Below, piece by piece: positions 47,059-59,270 of a DNA stretch of 64,000 nucleotides (position 1 is the first letter of the stretch; every line of letters starts with the position of its first letter). Position numbers and translations under genes: made by a program. Origin of the DNA: Isoetes taiwanensis (taxonomy: Eukaryota; Streptophyta; Lycopodiopsida; Isoetales; Isoetaceae). Below the pieces are notes generated by a model. It was not told the DNA's origin. It ran no database searches and saw nothing but the letters and a program-made list of their open reading frames with translations. Where the stretch lies: contig JAJEKV010000017.1 in NCBI GenBank assembly GCA_021234155.1, forward strand, positions 4,006,792 to 4,070,791, read 5' to 3'.

Positions 47059-47873
47059 ACACTTACCACCACCACCTTGGCAAATAAATAACCCCCTAGA
47101 GCATAAAATAAAGTTAAGGGCACCCGTTAAGAAACACTAGGGGGATTCATACCTCCACCCTAGGAAAAATATGGGCCCTTGACAATAAAAAGAGGTTGGA
47201 AACCTAACCTCCAAAACGTGAGCACCTTGAAATAGGGGTATGATGTATAGTGTTCAACGGCTATCCTGGCTTTCGACGTGAGAAACAGCTGGCTCCACCC
47301 GGGACCATTTCACTTTTTGAAATAGGAGACGCGGATGCTTATGCCACCACTTCCTAAGCCAGAATCTGGCAATTAATGGCTTTCTTTTCGGATTCGCTGG
47401 CAATGTATCTTCGAGATTATAAACAGAATCAGGGCACAAAAGAGAAGCAGCTACTGCATTCGCAGCTATGGTCCTACTATAAGCCCAAAAACAAGAGGGG
47501 TGAAGGAGTTGAACTTCCAGCCACATTGACCTCTCCAAAATCCTCGCCTATTCAACAAGCTCAAATAACGTACATAGAAAAAAGCAAACATATCTTAACT
47601 ACACAGACTGCAATCCCTGCTCTAAACAGTTGTTTCGTCCTTATTTACCGAATAAAATATCCATACTGACTCCTCTAAAATCTGCTTGCTCTCAAAACTT
47701 TGCCTCAAGCAGATAGCAAAATCCTAAACCTGAGTGCCTCCTTGGCCGAGAAAAGGAATACGATGCCCCAAAAAATGAAACATGAAAAAACTTTGCCAGA
47801 AAAAGCGTTAGTGACAGGCCAAAAAAGCATACACTGGCGTGAGAGAGAAAGAGCAAAAACATTTCAAGTAAGA
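47059..47873. repeat. 815-bp duplicated block, copy 1
   Basis: It matches 51462-52279 almost throughout. On the minus strand a 94-codon frame (47254-47538) contains PKRKPLIARFWLRKWWHK, also readable in the second copy up to a one-base shift. I do not recognise the protein. Borders begin ACACTTACCACC and end CAAGTAAGA. No terminal inverted repeats are seen. Confidence 0.85.
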
Positions 47874-49682
47874 CTAGTAAACGTGTGTCCGGCATTGCCG
47901 GGCTAATGTTCTGACATATGTCTTTACTCATCCTTTAACGTCATTATATGTGCAACTTCCGTTAGCAGCACATCTTGATATTTGCAAGAATGGACATTAT
48001 TTGCTTTTGTAATTATTTTTGTTATTGAAATTGTCTAATGACAGTATTATCAATGTATTAACTTTGCATTTATGGATTTCAGTAGAAAAACAATGCTCAA
48101 AACATAAAACAAAGCTTATGCTCAAATTTTGGAAAGACAGGCTCAAAACTCATGCTCAAAATGTCACTCTTAGAACTACTTAAGTACATCAACAAAAAAT
48201 AGGTACATAAATGCAAAACACAAAATTTTGTCATGGTTCTTTGGCATACTTTAGTTCATGATGGAACTGTAAATATGCATCTCCACATGCCGTAGGTCAC
48301 CAACCAAATGTTGCACGTTTTTTGGATGCCCTGTGATATCTTCACTTCTCCTACAGATAACATGTTAGTTGGGATAAAAATGATGAATGCACGTGTGAGT
48401 CATTGATTCGAACTGTCGACGATGTCTCGCGACTATCAAGCACATGAGACAACTTAGCCTGAAGGTAGGCTCGTATAATGCAATCAGATATTACCTCCTG
48501 CCGAATGATTTGTAGACACGTGAGTTCCTTTTGCTACTAAAATACCAATTTTCCCAATGCACAGTATCGTTGCCATCTGATAAAAGAGACAAACAATTGA
48601 AGGTACATCAAAGCACTACATTATCCAACATGTAGATACATGTTTCCCATCCTCTATCCACCTCTCTCAAAGCACATCGGCGTAAACAACATTTCCTTGG
48701 GTAGACTTCACCAAGTAGGAATTCATCATTTAGTTGGATTTAAGTGCTCCAACTTGACAACCTCGTTGATGCAAAATGTTTCTTTGATCTTTCCCGATCC
48801 ACATGCATCCTGAACAAAAAACACCCGTGTGCCTGGTGTTACTGCGCAAGTTTTGCCGCACATCAGTTTGGGTGGCGTGTTTATGTGGGGGCTCAATCCT
48901 GGGCACGCATAACCCCTAAGTTTTCTCTTGAAGATTGCAGGTTTACTAAGGGTGAGATTCCAATATGACTTTAAAATATAAATTTTGATTAGAAATCCAG
49001 TATAATTTTGCCATGTCAGAAAGTTGTAGTTGTGATGTATTCCACTTGAGTGGAAGTTAGATTCAAAACATCCATGTGGCGTTGCCAAGCCATTTTTTAA
49101 AAGGCAGCCAATATGGCTGGCCCAAAAATAATGATGTAACTGTCCCTTGCTCAGATGTCGCCATATGGATCTCCATTTTGGCTTTTTGTTCTATTTTTCT
49201 TTCTTGGCCTTTTAATGTGTTCTTACATGGATTTTTTATATTTCATATGTGGAACTACCTCGTAAAACCCATAACTTTAAGGAACTTTAATGCCATGTCC
49301 TGAAAGACGTCCACCCTAGTCGAATCTCACCCCAATTGTTATGTATAAATTGCACAAAGCAGAAGTCACCAAACACATAATTGTCAGTCAAAAGTTACAA
49401 ACATACATACAGAAACCATCCCATAAGGTTAAGCAAGTATCTGAAGTGGATTTTATCGCCCTAATGTGTACCTAATTAGGACTAAGTTGCAGTTTTCCAA
49501 CTCATAATAAACTTCATGACCCACATGCATTCATCAAATAGGGGCAAATGTTATAACATGTTTGGTGGTTTAACTTATTGTTTGACCAGCTTATCTATCT
49601 ATAGTTGAATTCAGTGTTATAATTCATACAATACAATTTTGTTTCTTTTTTTATGTATTGTTTTTGTCTTATAAGGAGCAAA
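47874..49682. other. Unassigned DNA
   Basis: No convincing gene. A 120-codon minus-strand frame at 48726-49088 and an overlapping plus-strand frame are probably chance frames. Confidence 0.45.
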
Positions 49683-50981
49683 TTTTTTTTTTTTTTTTGA
49701 AGGACGTCATACTTTATTAATAACACTCCATCATAATACATAATACAATGCAGAGACAGGATTAAAATACCCAGTGGACAATCAGATCTGCCATCTAAGC
49801 ATGACAGTATAATGCAGTTCACACTATTCTCTTCTCCTACAAGGAGAAGAATAATATATAATCATATTTATAGAAAAGTTACTTTAACCAGGTCGAACTT
49901 CCACATCCATAGAATCATTAACAGCAACTTGATCTGCTCCCTGGTGTCTCAATGCCACTGAATCAGGGACATCCACTGTAACAATCATAGCAGATACTGG
50001 AGCTACAGATTGAACTAACGCAGATTGAGGAGCCGAGCTATTTTTGCGACGTGCAAGCTTCTTCAAGCGTGGAGTAGACCATCCTTCTTCCAATAATTCT
50101 TGCTTGTGAGCAATGTCTAGAAGACGAGAGTGTTGATCATCATTAAGAGGGTCTACTGATATAGACTGAGATGGAGATACACTCGAAGAAGGCGATGGTG
50201 CAGAAATAGCTAGAGAAGAAGGCACACGAGCTGGTAATACTGGCGGATTAACTAGTGCAGAGGCAGATGAGGAAGAAGATGATACAACACGACATTCGAG
50301 TGAAGTGGCTGCTATGTGACAGGGGATAGGAGCAATTGGAGAGGTAGAGACAAAAGTATGCCTAGACCTGTAAATAGCAAAAGCGTCAACATTGGGAAAC
50401 ATCTTGGCAAGCTCAGGTCCATTAAGCAGACGTAGTTTGTACTTGAAAAAAAGTGGGCCACTTTTGACCACTACTGACTGAGGAATAGAAACACAAGTAG
50501 GAAGAGATACACAAATTCGAGGACCATTAACAATAGAATGGGCAAGATGCATACCCAATCCATTGGCAATAGCAATCATAAAATCAGACACTTGCAGTTC
50601 TAGTGGAAAATCCTCTAAGGCAAGCCAACAAGGCATGCGCGATGCACCAGACTTACTTGGCAAGAATCCAGGAGAATACACCTGATATAGAAGATAATGT
50701 CCCTAAAGAGGATCAACACCACGCTCCACAAGCCTGTCAACTGCAAGTGAAGAGTCAAACATGACCAGGAAGAAATTATTATCTTTATCCAAAACTTTTA
50801 GAGACGCATAGTGAGGAAGACCCAGTCTCTGAAGGTGACGTTTTAGCCAGAATCCAACTCTCCTGAGATCCAAAAACTGTCCAGTGAAATGGCAAACAAC
50901 TGCATGAGACACCAGGTTTTGAACACACTGCAAATGAGCATTATGATCAATTTCGACAACCGGTAGGCCAGCCTGTGTAAA
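49683..50981 (-). mobile_element. ORF1-only LINE derivative with poly(A) tail
   Basis: Reading minus strand, a 5'-truncated LINE ORF1 is followed by about 180 bases and an A-run (a T-run at 49683-49698 on the plus strand). The last bases before the tail (AATAAAG...GACGTCCTTC) resemble the 3' end of the LINE at 18.4-21.5 kb. No reverse transcriptase is present. The 5' end meets the copied ABCC upstream DNA at 50982. Confidence 0.75.
49884..50933 (-). pseudogene. LINE ORF1 (DUF4283-like nucleic-acid-binding protein)
   Basis: The frame reads from QCVQNLVSHAVVCHFTGQF through FWLKRHLQRLGL, a stop (near 50703), GHYLLYQVYSPGF and FPLELQVSDFMIAIANGLG to a Ser/Pro-rich tail ending before 49884. The order, a DUF4283-type fold then the WLALEDFPLEL stretch, is typical of plant L1 ORF1 proteins, which bind the element's RNA. 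The internal stop falls where a tryptophan or glutamine is expected. Coding continues upstream of 50933 (GLPVVEIDHNAHL) but is cut off at about 50981. Confidence 0.75.
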
Positions 50982-51430
50982 AGCTCCTGGCCTGTAATGT
51001 TAGAACAAGACTATTGACCTTGTGTCAATGTGTTGTATTTCCTAGGAATTTTCTCCATCCCTCCTTTTGTAACAAGAAAACTTCCAGTAAAAATTTGCCC
51101 CCGTGGAAGTATAATTGCCAACAATTCTTCCTTGACACTTTAGAACTCACTAGATCGTGCCATTCTTTGAGCAACGTGTATTTTTTCCTGACACAGAGCA
51201 TATGTGGCCATATCCATTGGGAATAAGATCCATTAAAAGCCGGCCACGTGGTTGAATTGTCCATGTCAGCATGAGCTACTGTTGAAAATGACGCCATCTA
51301 TGACAATCTATGACTATGACACCATCTATAACAACCATTATTTCAGTATCACTTAATAAATTATATCTCGGGTTTCGAAGTTTGTAATAAGAAAGTGAAA
51401 AAGTTGCAGTAGCAGTACTTTTTGTCTCTG
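50982..51430. repeat. Third copy of the ABCC upstream segment
   Basis: It matches 36747-37205 with very few changes plus a short deletion near 51334. It is closer to the original than the 41.5-kb copy in several places, but shares other bases with that copy. It is followed at once by a GTTGCA-rich junction and the second copy of the 815-bp block. Confidence 0.9.
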
Positions 51431-51461
51431 AAAAAGTTGCAGTTGCAGTTGCAGTAGCAGT
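51431..51461. repeat. Junction repeat of GTTGCA/GTAGCA words
   Basis: AAAAAGTTGCAG and GCAGTAGCAGTAC, already present at about 51399-51418 inside the copied segment, are repeated here before the next block starts. The pattern suggests polymerase slippage or template switching at the junction. Confidence 0.7.
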
Positions 51462-52279
51462 ACACTTACCACCACCACCTTGGCGAATAAATAACCCCCT
51501 AGAGCATAAAATAAAGTTAAGGACACCCATTAAGAAACACTAGGGGAGATTCATACCTCCACCCTAGGAAAAATATGGGCCCTTGACAATAAAAAGAGGT
51601 TGGAAACCTAACCTCCAAAATGTGAGCATCTTGAAATAGGGGTATGATGTATAGTGTTCAACGGCTATCCTGGCTTCCGACGTGAGAGACAGTTGGCTCC
51701 ACCCGAGGACCATTTTACTTTTTGAAATAGGAGACGCGGTTGCTTATGCCACCACTTCCTAAGCCAAAATCTGGCAATTAATGGCTTTCTTTTCGGATTC
51801 GCTTGCAATCTGTCTTCAAGATTATAAAGAGAATCAGGGCACAAAAGAGAAGCAGCTACTGCATCCGCAGCTATGGTCCTACTATAAGCCCAAAAACAAG
51901 AGGGGTGAAGGAGTTGAACTTTCAGCCACATTGGCCTCTCCAAAATCCTCGCCTATTCAACAAGCTCAAATAACATACGTAGAAAAAAGCAAACATATCT
52001 TAACTACACAGACTGCAATCCCTGCTCTAAACAGTTGTTTCGTCCTTATTTACTGAATAAAATATCCATACTGACTCCTTTAAAATCTGCTTGCCCTCAA
52101 AAAATTGCCTCAAAGAGATAGCAAAATCCTAACCCTGAGTGCCTCCTTGGCCAAAAAAGGGAATACGATGCCCCAAAAAATAAAACATGAAAAAACTTTG
52201 CCAGAAAAAGCGTTAGTGACAGGCCGAAAAAAGCATACACTAGCGTGAGAGAGAAAGAGCAAAAACATTTCAAGTAAGA
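51462..52279. repeat. 815-bp duplicated block, copy 2
   Basis: It is a near-identical copy of 47059-47873. A one-base change shifts the minus-strand frame after FQKVKWS. The order of blocks here (LINE ORF1, ABCC upstream, this block) does not occur elsewhere in the window, so it is a mosaic. Confidence 0.9.
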
Positions 52280-52455
52280 TGTCTATTGATATGCATATTA
52301 ACCGTTAAAGGGAGTTGAACCCCTTAACGTGCCAAATATCGTTACAATTCATCATTTCTTCCAATTTCAAAGCAAGTCAAGTTCTAGAGAGCATAATTAA
52401 ATGCATATATAAAGGAATTAGTGAAAGAGCTAAGCAGGAAATAATAATGTGTAGG

Positions 52456-52564
52456 GGGGTGCCCACCGGGAGCACTTTTTGATGTGGATCGGTAGGGCCC
52501 CGCAACTGGCAGAGCCGAGAGCGGGTCACCGGCCACACCAAAAAGTGCGACCGGTGGGCATCTC
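52456..52564. mobile_element. Short inverted-repeat element (about 109 bp)
   Basis: The left arm with GTGCCCACCGG and GCACTTTTTGATGTGG pairs with the right arm CCACACCAAAAAGTGC...CCGGTGGGCAT. The arms are about 31 bases and the centre about 45. It could fold as one hairpin, which fits a MITE or a small foldback. No target duplication was identified. Confidence 0.6.
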
Positions 52565-54574
52565 TTTACAACATGGAAATGGGGAGCAATTTTTGTGCAG
52601 ATCGAGCTATGGCGCTGGCAACTTTTGTGCGGGTTGAGCTACTTACAGCGCCATCCATCTGGTTCGAGCTATGGCACTGTCTGGCGATGGTGGATCCGGG
52701 GCAGTGAGGAAGCCGTTGTTTTTGCCATTGCGATCCCCTATTTTTGCCCTTGCTTAACCCATGTTTTTGAATCCAGATGGCGATCTGTTTCGGCTCCCTC
52801 AGGTATCTCACTGGCTTTTGCATGCCCTTCTTTCTTGCATGGGTCTGCCAGAAGCAGACCTAGTAGCCTAAGCGTTTGCTCGCTTGCAAGCTCAGAAAAT
52901 AAGGAGCTACTCCGTAATGCGGCCCTGTTTTTGCTTTGTCAGGTTTCAACGGCAGATGCATATTTCCTGTGGTAGATCCTTTATTGTCCAAGTGCACGAC
53001 AGATTTTCTCTATTTCACTTTGTATTTCTTGGCTGGTTCTATCTAATTATTTTACTCTGTTCTGTTCTTCCAAAACGGAGAATCAGTTTCATTGCCTTGT
53101 AGTTGAAGCATCATTATTGCTCCCGATCGCAGGACTTGTTAGATTCAGAGAAAATTGGTCGAATCTACAAAAAATTATAGAAAAAACCTGTGGGTTCTTG
53201 TGCTAACTTTTGTAAACCCCTGGGAGTTGTAATTGTTAAGAACTTGTACTGTAAAACTAGGGGCTTGAACATACATTCAAAGTTAATCTTTGTGTTACCG
53301 GGAGTAGACTGTAAAGCTTTGGTTGCTATGGAATTGTCGCGCCCCTTTCCATTCCGCATTGTAGGAACATGGCACGTGGCAGCACCTAATAAAGCCTCCG
53401 ACGAAAATGGCGACCCCATTTCCATGTTGTAGAGTAGAATGATAAATATTGTGCTATAACTAAGGATGATGTTTCCAGAATCAACGCGCTTACCATTTCA
53501 TTGAAATTCGCGCTTATCATTTTTCTGAAATTTATATAAATGTAATCTATGCCGAAAAGCAGAGTCTCTCTCATTCAAAGTTGCTTTAAATGTTTAGAAG
53601 ACACTCAAGCAAGTCATATCTCAAAATCTATCGCACTATTATAAACCGTTTTCAAACTTCATTGATGGCCTGTTCTTTCATCTGAAGCAACAAAAATTGA
53701 TTCTCATTATATCTAAAAAGCTTTACAAACGATATGAGATCTCCATCATAAAGGAAGATGTTGTACATATGAGTGTTTCCCATAGATGCTAAGCTCTAAA
53801 GGAACGCCATCTCGCACACCTGTGCTTCCCATTTTAGATCTATATCATTTCATTCAGAAAAACAAAGGTTATTGCATGCCTTGATCTAGGGCTTTAGAAA
53901 AAATAGGGCATTTTCTGAGACTTATTTTTCTAACTCAGAATCTTCAAAAGCTTTCTGGCAACAAAAGCACAAATGAAAGACATGGATGCTCAGAAAGTGA
54001 TTTAGATCCTTACCAAATCTGGCTGCCTGGAAATGTCTTGAAAGAAGCCTGCATAAATCCCCTTTATTGCAAGAAACTATAACTTGGAACAAATTACATT
54101 ACTTGCAGAGCCCACTTCACAAGCTAGGCTTGAAAATCTAGCTGGAAGCTTTTGTTCGGATCTGAAGGGCTGCGGGAGGGTTAATGGAAAGATCAACGGC
54201 TTCTACTGATGGGTTGCTTGGATCAGAAGCTTCAGCTAAGAAATCTGGAGTCGTAAAGAAGCAGAGCTATGGCTATGGTGATTGTTGCCTTGAAGATATC
54301 TTCTACCATCTATAAACTATGGTGCACACGTCTTCCACAATCCAAAAACTCTCAGTCCACAGCCGTCGACAAACTACACGCAATCTCTGAACTCTCAGAC
54401 CAGAGCATATTCGATCTAACTCAGTTTAGCAACTATTGCAAGTTCAGCTTTTTTTTTTTCCATATCTCCGATCGTCGAATTGGCATATTCCTCACACATT
54501 TTGGACTAAGCACAAATCTCGACCTCGCACTTAGAACATTCCCAAAGTATACCTCAATCCTCACCTCCATGCCT

Positions 54575-54889
54575 AGGGATTGCCCTTCGGGCAACCCAAG
54601 AACTTCCACTCGTGTAAGTTTGGATCATATATTGGTGGAAAATTTTATGTTATTTTTGGATTGTCATGTTAAGGGTTGGGGTTGGGGATCTTAAGTCATA
54701 TTGTAGGCATATCTCATAATCTGACGGCGGCCTTATTACTGATTGCTTTTTTAGCAGTGAAAAATATTTTTATACTTTCCCATATGAATATAGGCCTAAA
54801 GTTTTTGGCTTTTTGGGCACCCAAAATGTTTTACAGAAAACTCATTTGGCCCTAATCATTTTTTGGGTTGCCCCTAGGGGGGCAAACCC
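54575..54889. mobile_element. Segment bounded by two related GC hairpins
   Basis: A hairpin GGGATTGCCC-TTC-GGGCAACCC (54575-54597) and a second GGGTTGCCCC-TAG-GGGGGCAAACCC (54865-54889) lie about 290 bases apart. Both resemble the hairpin at 17873-17895. They may be ends of one small element, but no target duplication supports this. Confidence 0.3.
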
Positions 54890-57800
54890 TTGTTTATGTG
54901 GGCTTTTGGCATATCCTAGGTATATGCTGGAATATACCTAGGATATGCTGTGACTGCTAAAAACCTACTCTTACCTGTAAATGTTAGGTCGCCATTGTTG
55001 ATGTGCGGCTGGTGTGGGAACTGGTTAACTGGCACATATCGAGCAGAGGAGAAATAGCGGATGAATGCAGGATTAGGATGAGTAGGAAGGGGGAGTCGTC
55101 AACACACAGAAGCTTTGGGCATGGCGTCATGCAGCAGAGGCATTTCTGCAGATTCGACCCAATGTTTATCTGGTGGCAGAGGCAAAAATGTGGATGGTAA
55201 GTGAGTGCCAAGGAATTCCGGCATTGCAAAAACCTGCTGATAAATCTCATGTCCAGACATTTTGGGAAGACATCTCGAAGTAGCCGGATTAGGTAAGTTC
55301 TGCCATTTTTTGTTATATCAGATATCCAATAACTCATATCAGATATGTCTTATGCAGGAGCAGGCCTAGGTTATGAGATGGTTGCAAGCCATAAGAAACG
55401 ATGTTATTCTGCTAATTTGTGCTGGAGCAAAAGCAGGGGATCCATCTTGCTTTGTTCAACCGAGTTTTCTTGGTTCAGGCTTGCTTTGTCTAATCCACTC
55501 TTGATTGCACATGGTGGATCTAGGATTAGCCTGCATCATTGGACAACGAATCCAAAGCCTGCATTTTTTTCGTTATCCCATTTTACTCTACGTATTAATT
55601 TCCTAATATTGCCAGATATGGCATGTTGAGCAAGCCGCAGCTCGTGAAGAAGCAATCATTTCATTCTTTTAAAAGATAGTTTTACCCAAGGCGAGGATGG
55701 ATATATTGGACTAGCTCAATATATCAAGTAGCAGCTTAGTTCAGCTTTGTGTAATGCTGGACATTACGCAGACACGCTTTTATCTTTGGATGGGGTTCTG
55801 GCGCCACACACATGACAAAAGAAAAAGAAACAAGCAAAGTAGGCGATCTTTTGGATCTTTAGACTCCTTGGTGTTTCTACAAATTTGTTTCCTAATTTGT
55901 GTTTTCTGTGTCATTGCAGATCCAGCATCGACCAAAACGGAAGTGTGAAGATTTTTGACGATAATGCTTCTCACCGCTTTAGGTAAACTCTTTGTGTGGA
56001 TGTGTGGCTATAAACTCTGAGGCAGATTGTGCATTGGAAGTGCAGTAGTTACCAAGCCATTAGATTGGCATGTGCCTGGGAAAAAACTAGTTTGCATGCC
56101 TACGTTCAATGCAACCTAATGTCTGTTGTCAGCAGCTTCACTGGTGGAATTATCCCAGGACACGTCTTCATATTATTTGCTGAAATTGTCTATGAAATAG
56201 GGGCTAGCTATGGACGGTGCCATCTCTGTATTTTGGAAGTGCAAATCTAGTTTTTTCTATTGCTCAAGTTCCAAAATATTTTGATGTAGCTGCTTGGAAC
56301 AGCCATTTCTCCAGATCCAATTTTGCTTACTGATGAGCAAAATCGCATGCTGTGGTCCAACTTGGCCTTCAAAAAAATCTCTGAACTTGCATAATGGGCA
56401 TTGCATATTGTTATGGCATATTGTTATTGCATATTGTTATTGTGCAATGGACATGCAATTGACTGGATTTAGAAAATTCTGCAGGTTATACTTTGTTAAC
56501 AAGGCTATCATGCAAATATGGAGGTGCTTTGTTTGAAAACAATGACCTGCGCTCTGTAACTTTTTTGAAACAATGAGTTGCACAGCTCGGATTCTTCTGA
56601 TGTGTAACAGATTAAATTCAGTAAGTAATATTTTGGTATTTCATGCTTTGTTTTTCTATAGTCTTCAATTGCAGTTAATTGTAGGAAGTAGAGATGTATA
56701 TTGCATTTGTATATGAATGAACAAAAGAAATGTGTGTGGTTCGCATCTTTGTCTGTTTTGCAAACTGCGGAAAGGGCTCTCTTCGACATGGACCAATGGC
56801 TGAGAAGATAAAGTTTCTTTTTGCTTATTGTATTCAGTATATTTCAGATAATTACTTTCTGCTTATTCCATATTCATGTTTCCTTCATTTATTTAATTAT
56901 TTGGATGTACATGCATGTTTGTTGCTCTCAAAATTAAATCCATCTGAACATACAATTCTTTCACAAGTCTGCATCAAGTTGGAGCAAAATAAATCTATCT
57001 GCATCATGCAATGCTGGATATGAGCATGTGAGACTTTGGAATATGACCTCAAGGTACATTTCTTTAGGTGAGGACACGGACGATTCTTCAGGTGTTATTA
57101 TTTGATTTTTAAGTTTTCAAGGGCTGGATATGATGTTTGCTGTTGTGATAGATGTTTCTAACAATGTATTGAAGGGAGCGTTTTTAAGTTTGATGTGTAC
57201 TTTCTCTTTTGCAGCTTGATGATTACTCTGTATTCAGATTCAGTGGGCAAGTTTTGTTGCTGTGGCTGTGCTTTCTCATGTCATTAGAGAATGTGTTTTG
57301 CAATTTGTTATCATTCTTAACTTACCAGAGGTAAGACTGTTAAAATATTGTGCCGAGCTTCCTCCAGCTGGAAATATTTCTCTAGGATTTGGTAGTCTGC
57401 TCAAGAAAGGCAACAATAATAGAAGCAACTCTGAGCCTGTCTATGCATTTCAAATAATTCATATCAATAACCTACTGTTAATTGTGGAAAACCAGAATTA
57501 AACTTATTTCAAGTTCCCTGCTGGAAAAAGAGAATTTAAAATTTTGATAACCCATTGCAAACTTTATCCTGTTGCATCCTTTACAATGAATCAAATTTCT
57601 CTGCATTATCTGCATAAAATAGCCAAGTAAAGTTGGATGAAGAGACTGTACATTTCATTACTACAAGGATGACAAGATTGTTTTTCAATTTAACCCATCT
57701 ACAATAGTGAACATTTTTTTTACATGATCTGGCCTTTTTTGGAGTCTTTTTTAGGAGCAACCCATCTACAATAATGAACATACATGCTACACGAGGCTTT

Positions 57801-59124
57801 ATGGAACCTTGGAGCCTTTGTGTTAATACAACTAAGAATTTGGGAAAATTAGGGAACTTTTGCATGGAATCCACTTCATAGTGAACAACTCTATTTTATA
57901 ATTCAAATTTGCTAACTTCTATTTTACCCTTATTATTTATGGTCAGGGACAGTCTTTTGTGATGGTTTGTCATATGTTTTCATGTTCTTATTTGTCACAA
58001 CATTGAATTTGTTGGTGGCTTCTCTTGCCTTGAAGGTCAATATTAGATAAACCACAATAATAATATGAGCTTCACCTCATCATTGATTTAAACATTTTTA
58101 GTATGAGGAGGAAGCATGAGGAGGAAGCAGGACATCACTGTCAAGATTATTGTTTGTGTCTGTAGTTTGTAGTTTAACAATGGTTATTTTCACTCATTCT
58201 CTTCGAATTTTCTTCGAGGGATATATGGCTGTACTTAAATTTGTTCTAGTTTCCGAAAGCCATTTATGGTGTTGCAAAAACTTAGCATTTTTGGGAGGAA
58301 AGAAATGCCTCACACGTAAGTGAAGCAGGTTGAAGAAGGATGAACGCTTATTCAATTTAGCTTGCATTGCGATGCGCCATCAACCGACCTTTAAGCTTTT
58401 ACATCATTATGTATTCCTAGTTGATTTAAAAGTGCGGAGATGCCACTACTACAATGTGAAGATGTATATGGTAGTGAATTATGATGTGCTATTTATAGGA
58501 CATTTTAAAAATTTAGAATAGAATAGAACCATTATGATCTATCGTCTAGTGAATTTAGATGCATTTGAACATGTTTTGTCTACTTTTGATACAAAATGTT
58601 CTATTGGGCATGGGTCCTTGAAAGACATTTCACATGAAGAGCAATGCTGTCAAGTTGCTAAGGAAATAATGGGATGCTTTGCTTTCAGCTTTCAAAACTA
58701 CCCCTTGAGTGTATTATGTGTAATAACTTGCGAAGTTGAACAGTTGAATTGTGAACAATTGAATTGTGTAATGCATTTTGCCATTACACAATGTTTTGTC
58801 AATGTTTTTTCGTATGGGAAAGGTGAGAATTTGGGACTTCAATAGTAAAGAATAATGACACTATGCTAAAGTTCCTTCCAGAAATCAAGGATTTTAAGAC
58901 AAGTTCACAACGTGCGTAGACAATATTATTGATGTTTGTGTTAGTACGAATGCAAATTTCCCTGCATGGTATGTTCCTTCCTTCAAAATAAAAACTTGCC
59001 AAGAAATGATTTGACAATTTACTTTTGCAACATGCGATATAGGAGTTTGTAAGTTTGGGCTAATGTTGCTAACTCAACTTAGTATAGAAGAGTATGCACC
59101 ATAGAAAAATAGCTCGAGGAACAT

Positions 59125-59270
59125 GCGCCATAGAAAATATAGTTTGCCACGCGAAATTGCCTAATTCAACACATAAAAAAATGACAATATGCACCATAGA
59201 AAATATAGTTTGCCATGCGAAACTGCCTATTAAAAATAAATGCAAAACATAAAAAAGAAAGTGACAATTT
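59125..59270. repeat. Two-copy tandem repeat (~66-80 bp)
   Basis: The block CCATAGAAAATATAGTTTGCC...GACAAT occurs at 59125-59190 and again at 59191-59270 with a small insertion. Confidence 0.7.

Noticed and set aside
52285-52335. Reverse-strand tRNA-like word GGGGTTCAACTCC
   Set aside because: Only the B-box-like word is present; the rest of a tRNA fold is not seen.
54269-54694. 141-codon plus-strand frame as a gene
   Set aside because: No recognisable domain, includes a T-run encoding poly-Phe, and ends inside a hairpin-bounded element.
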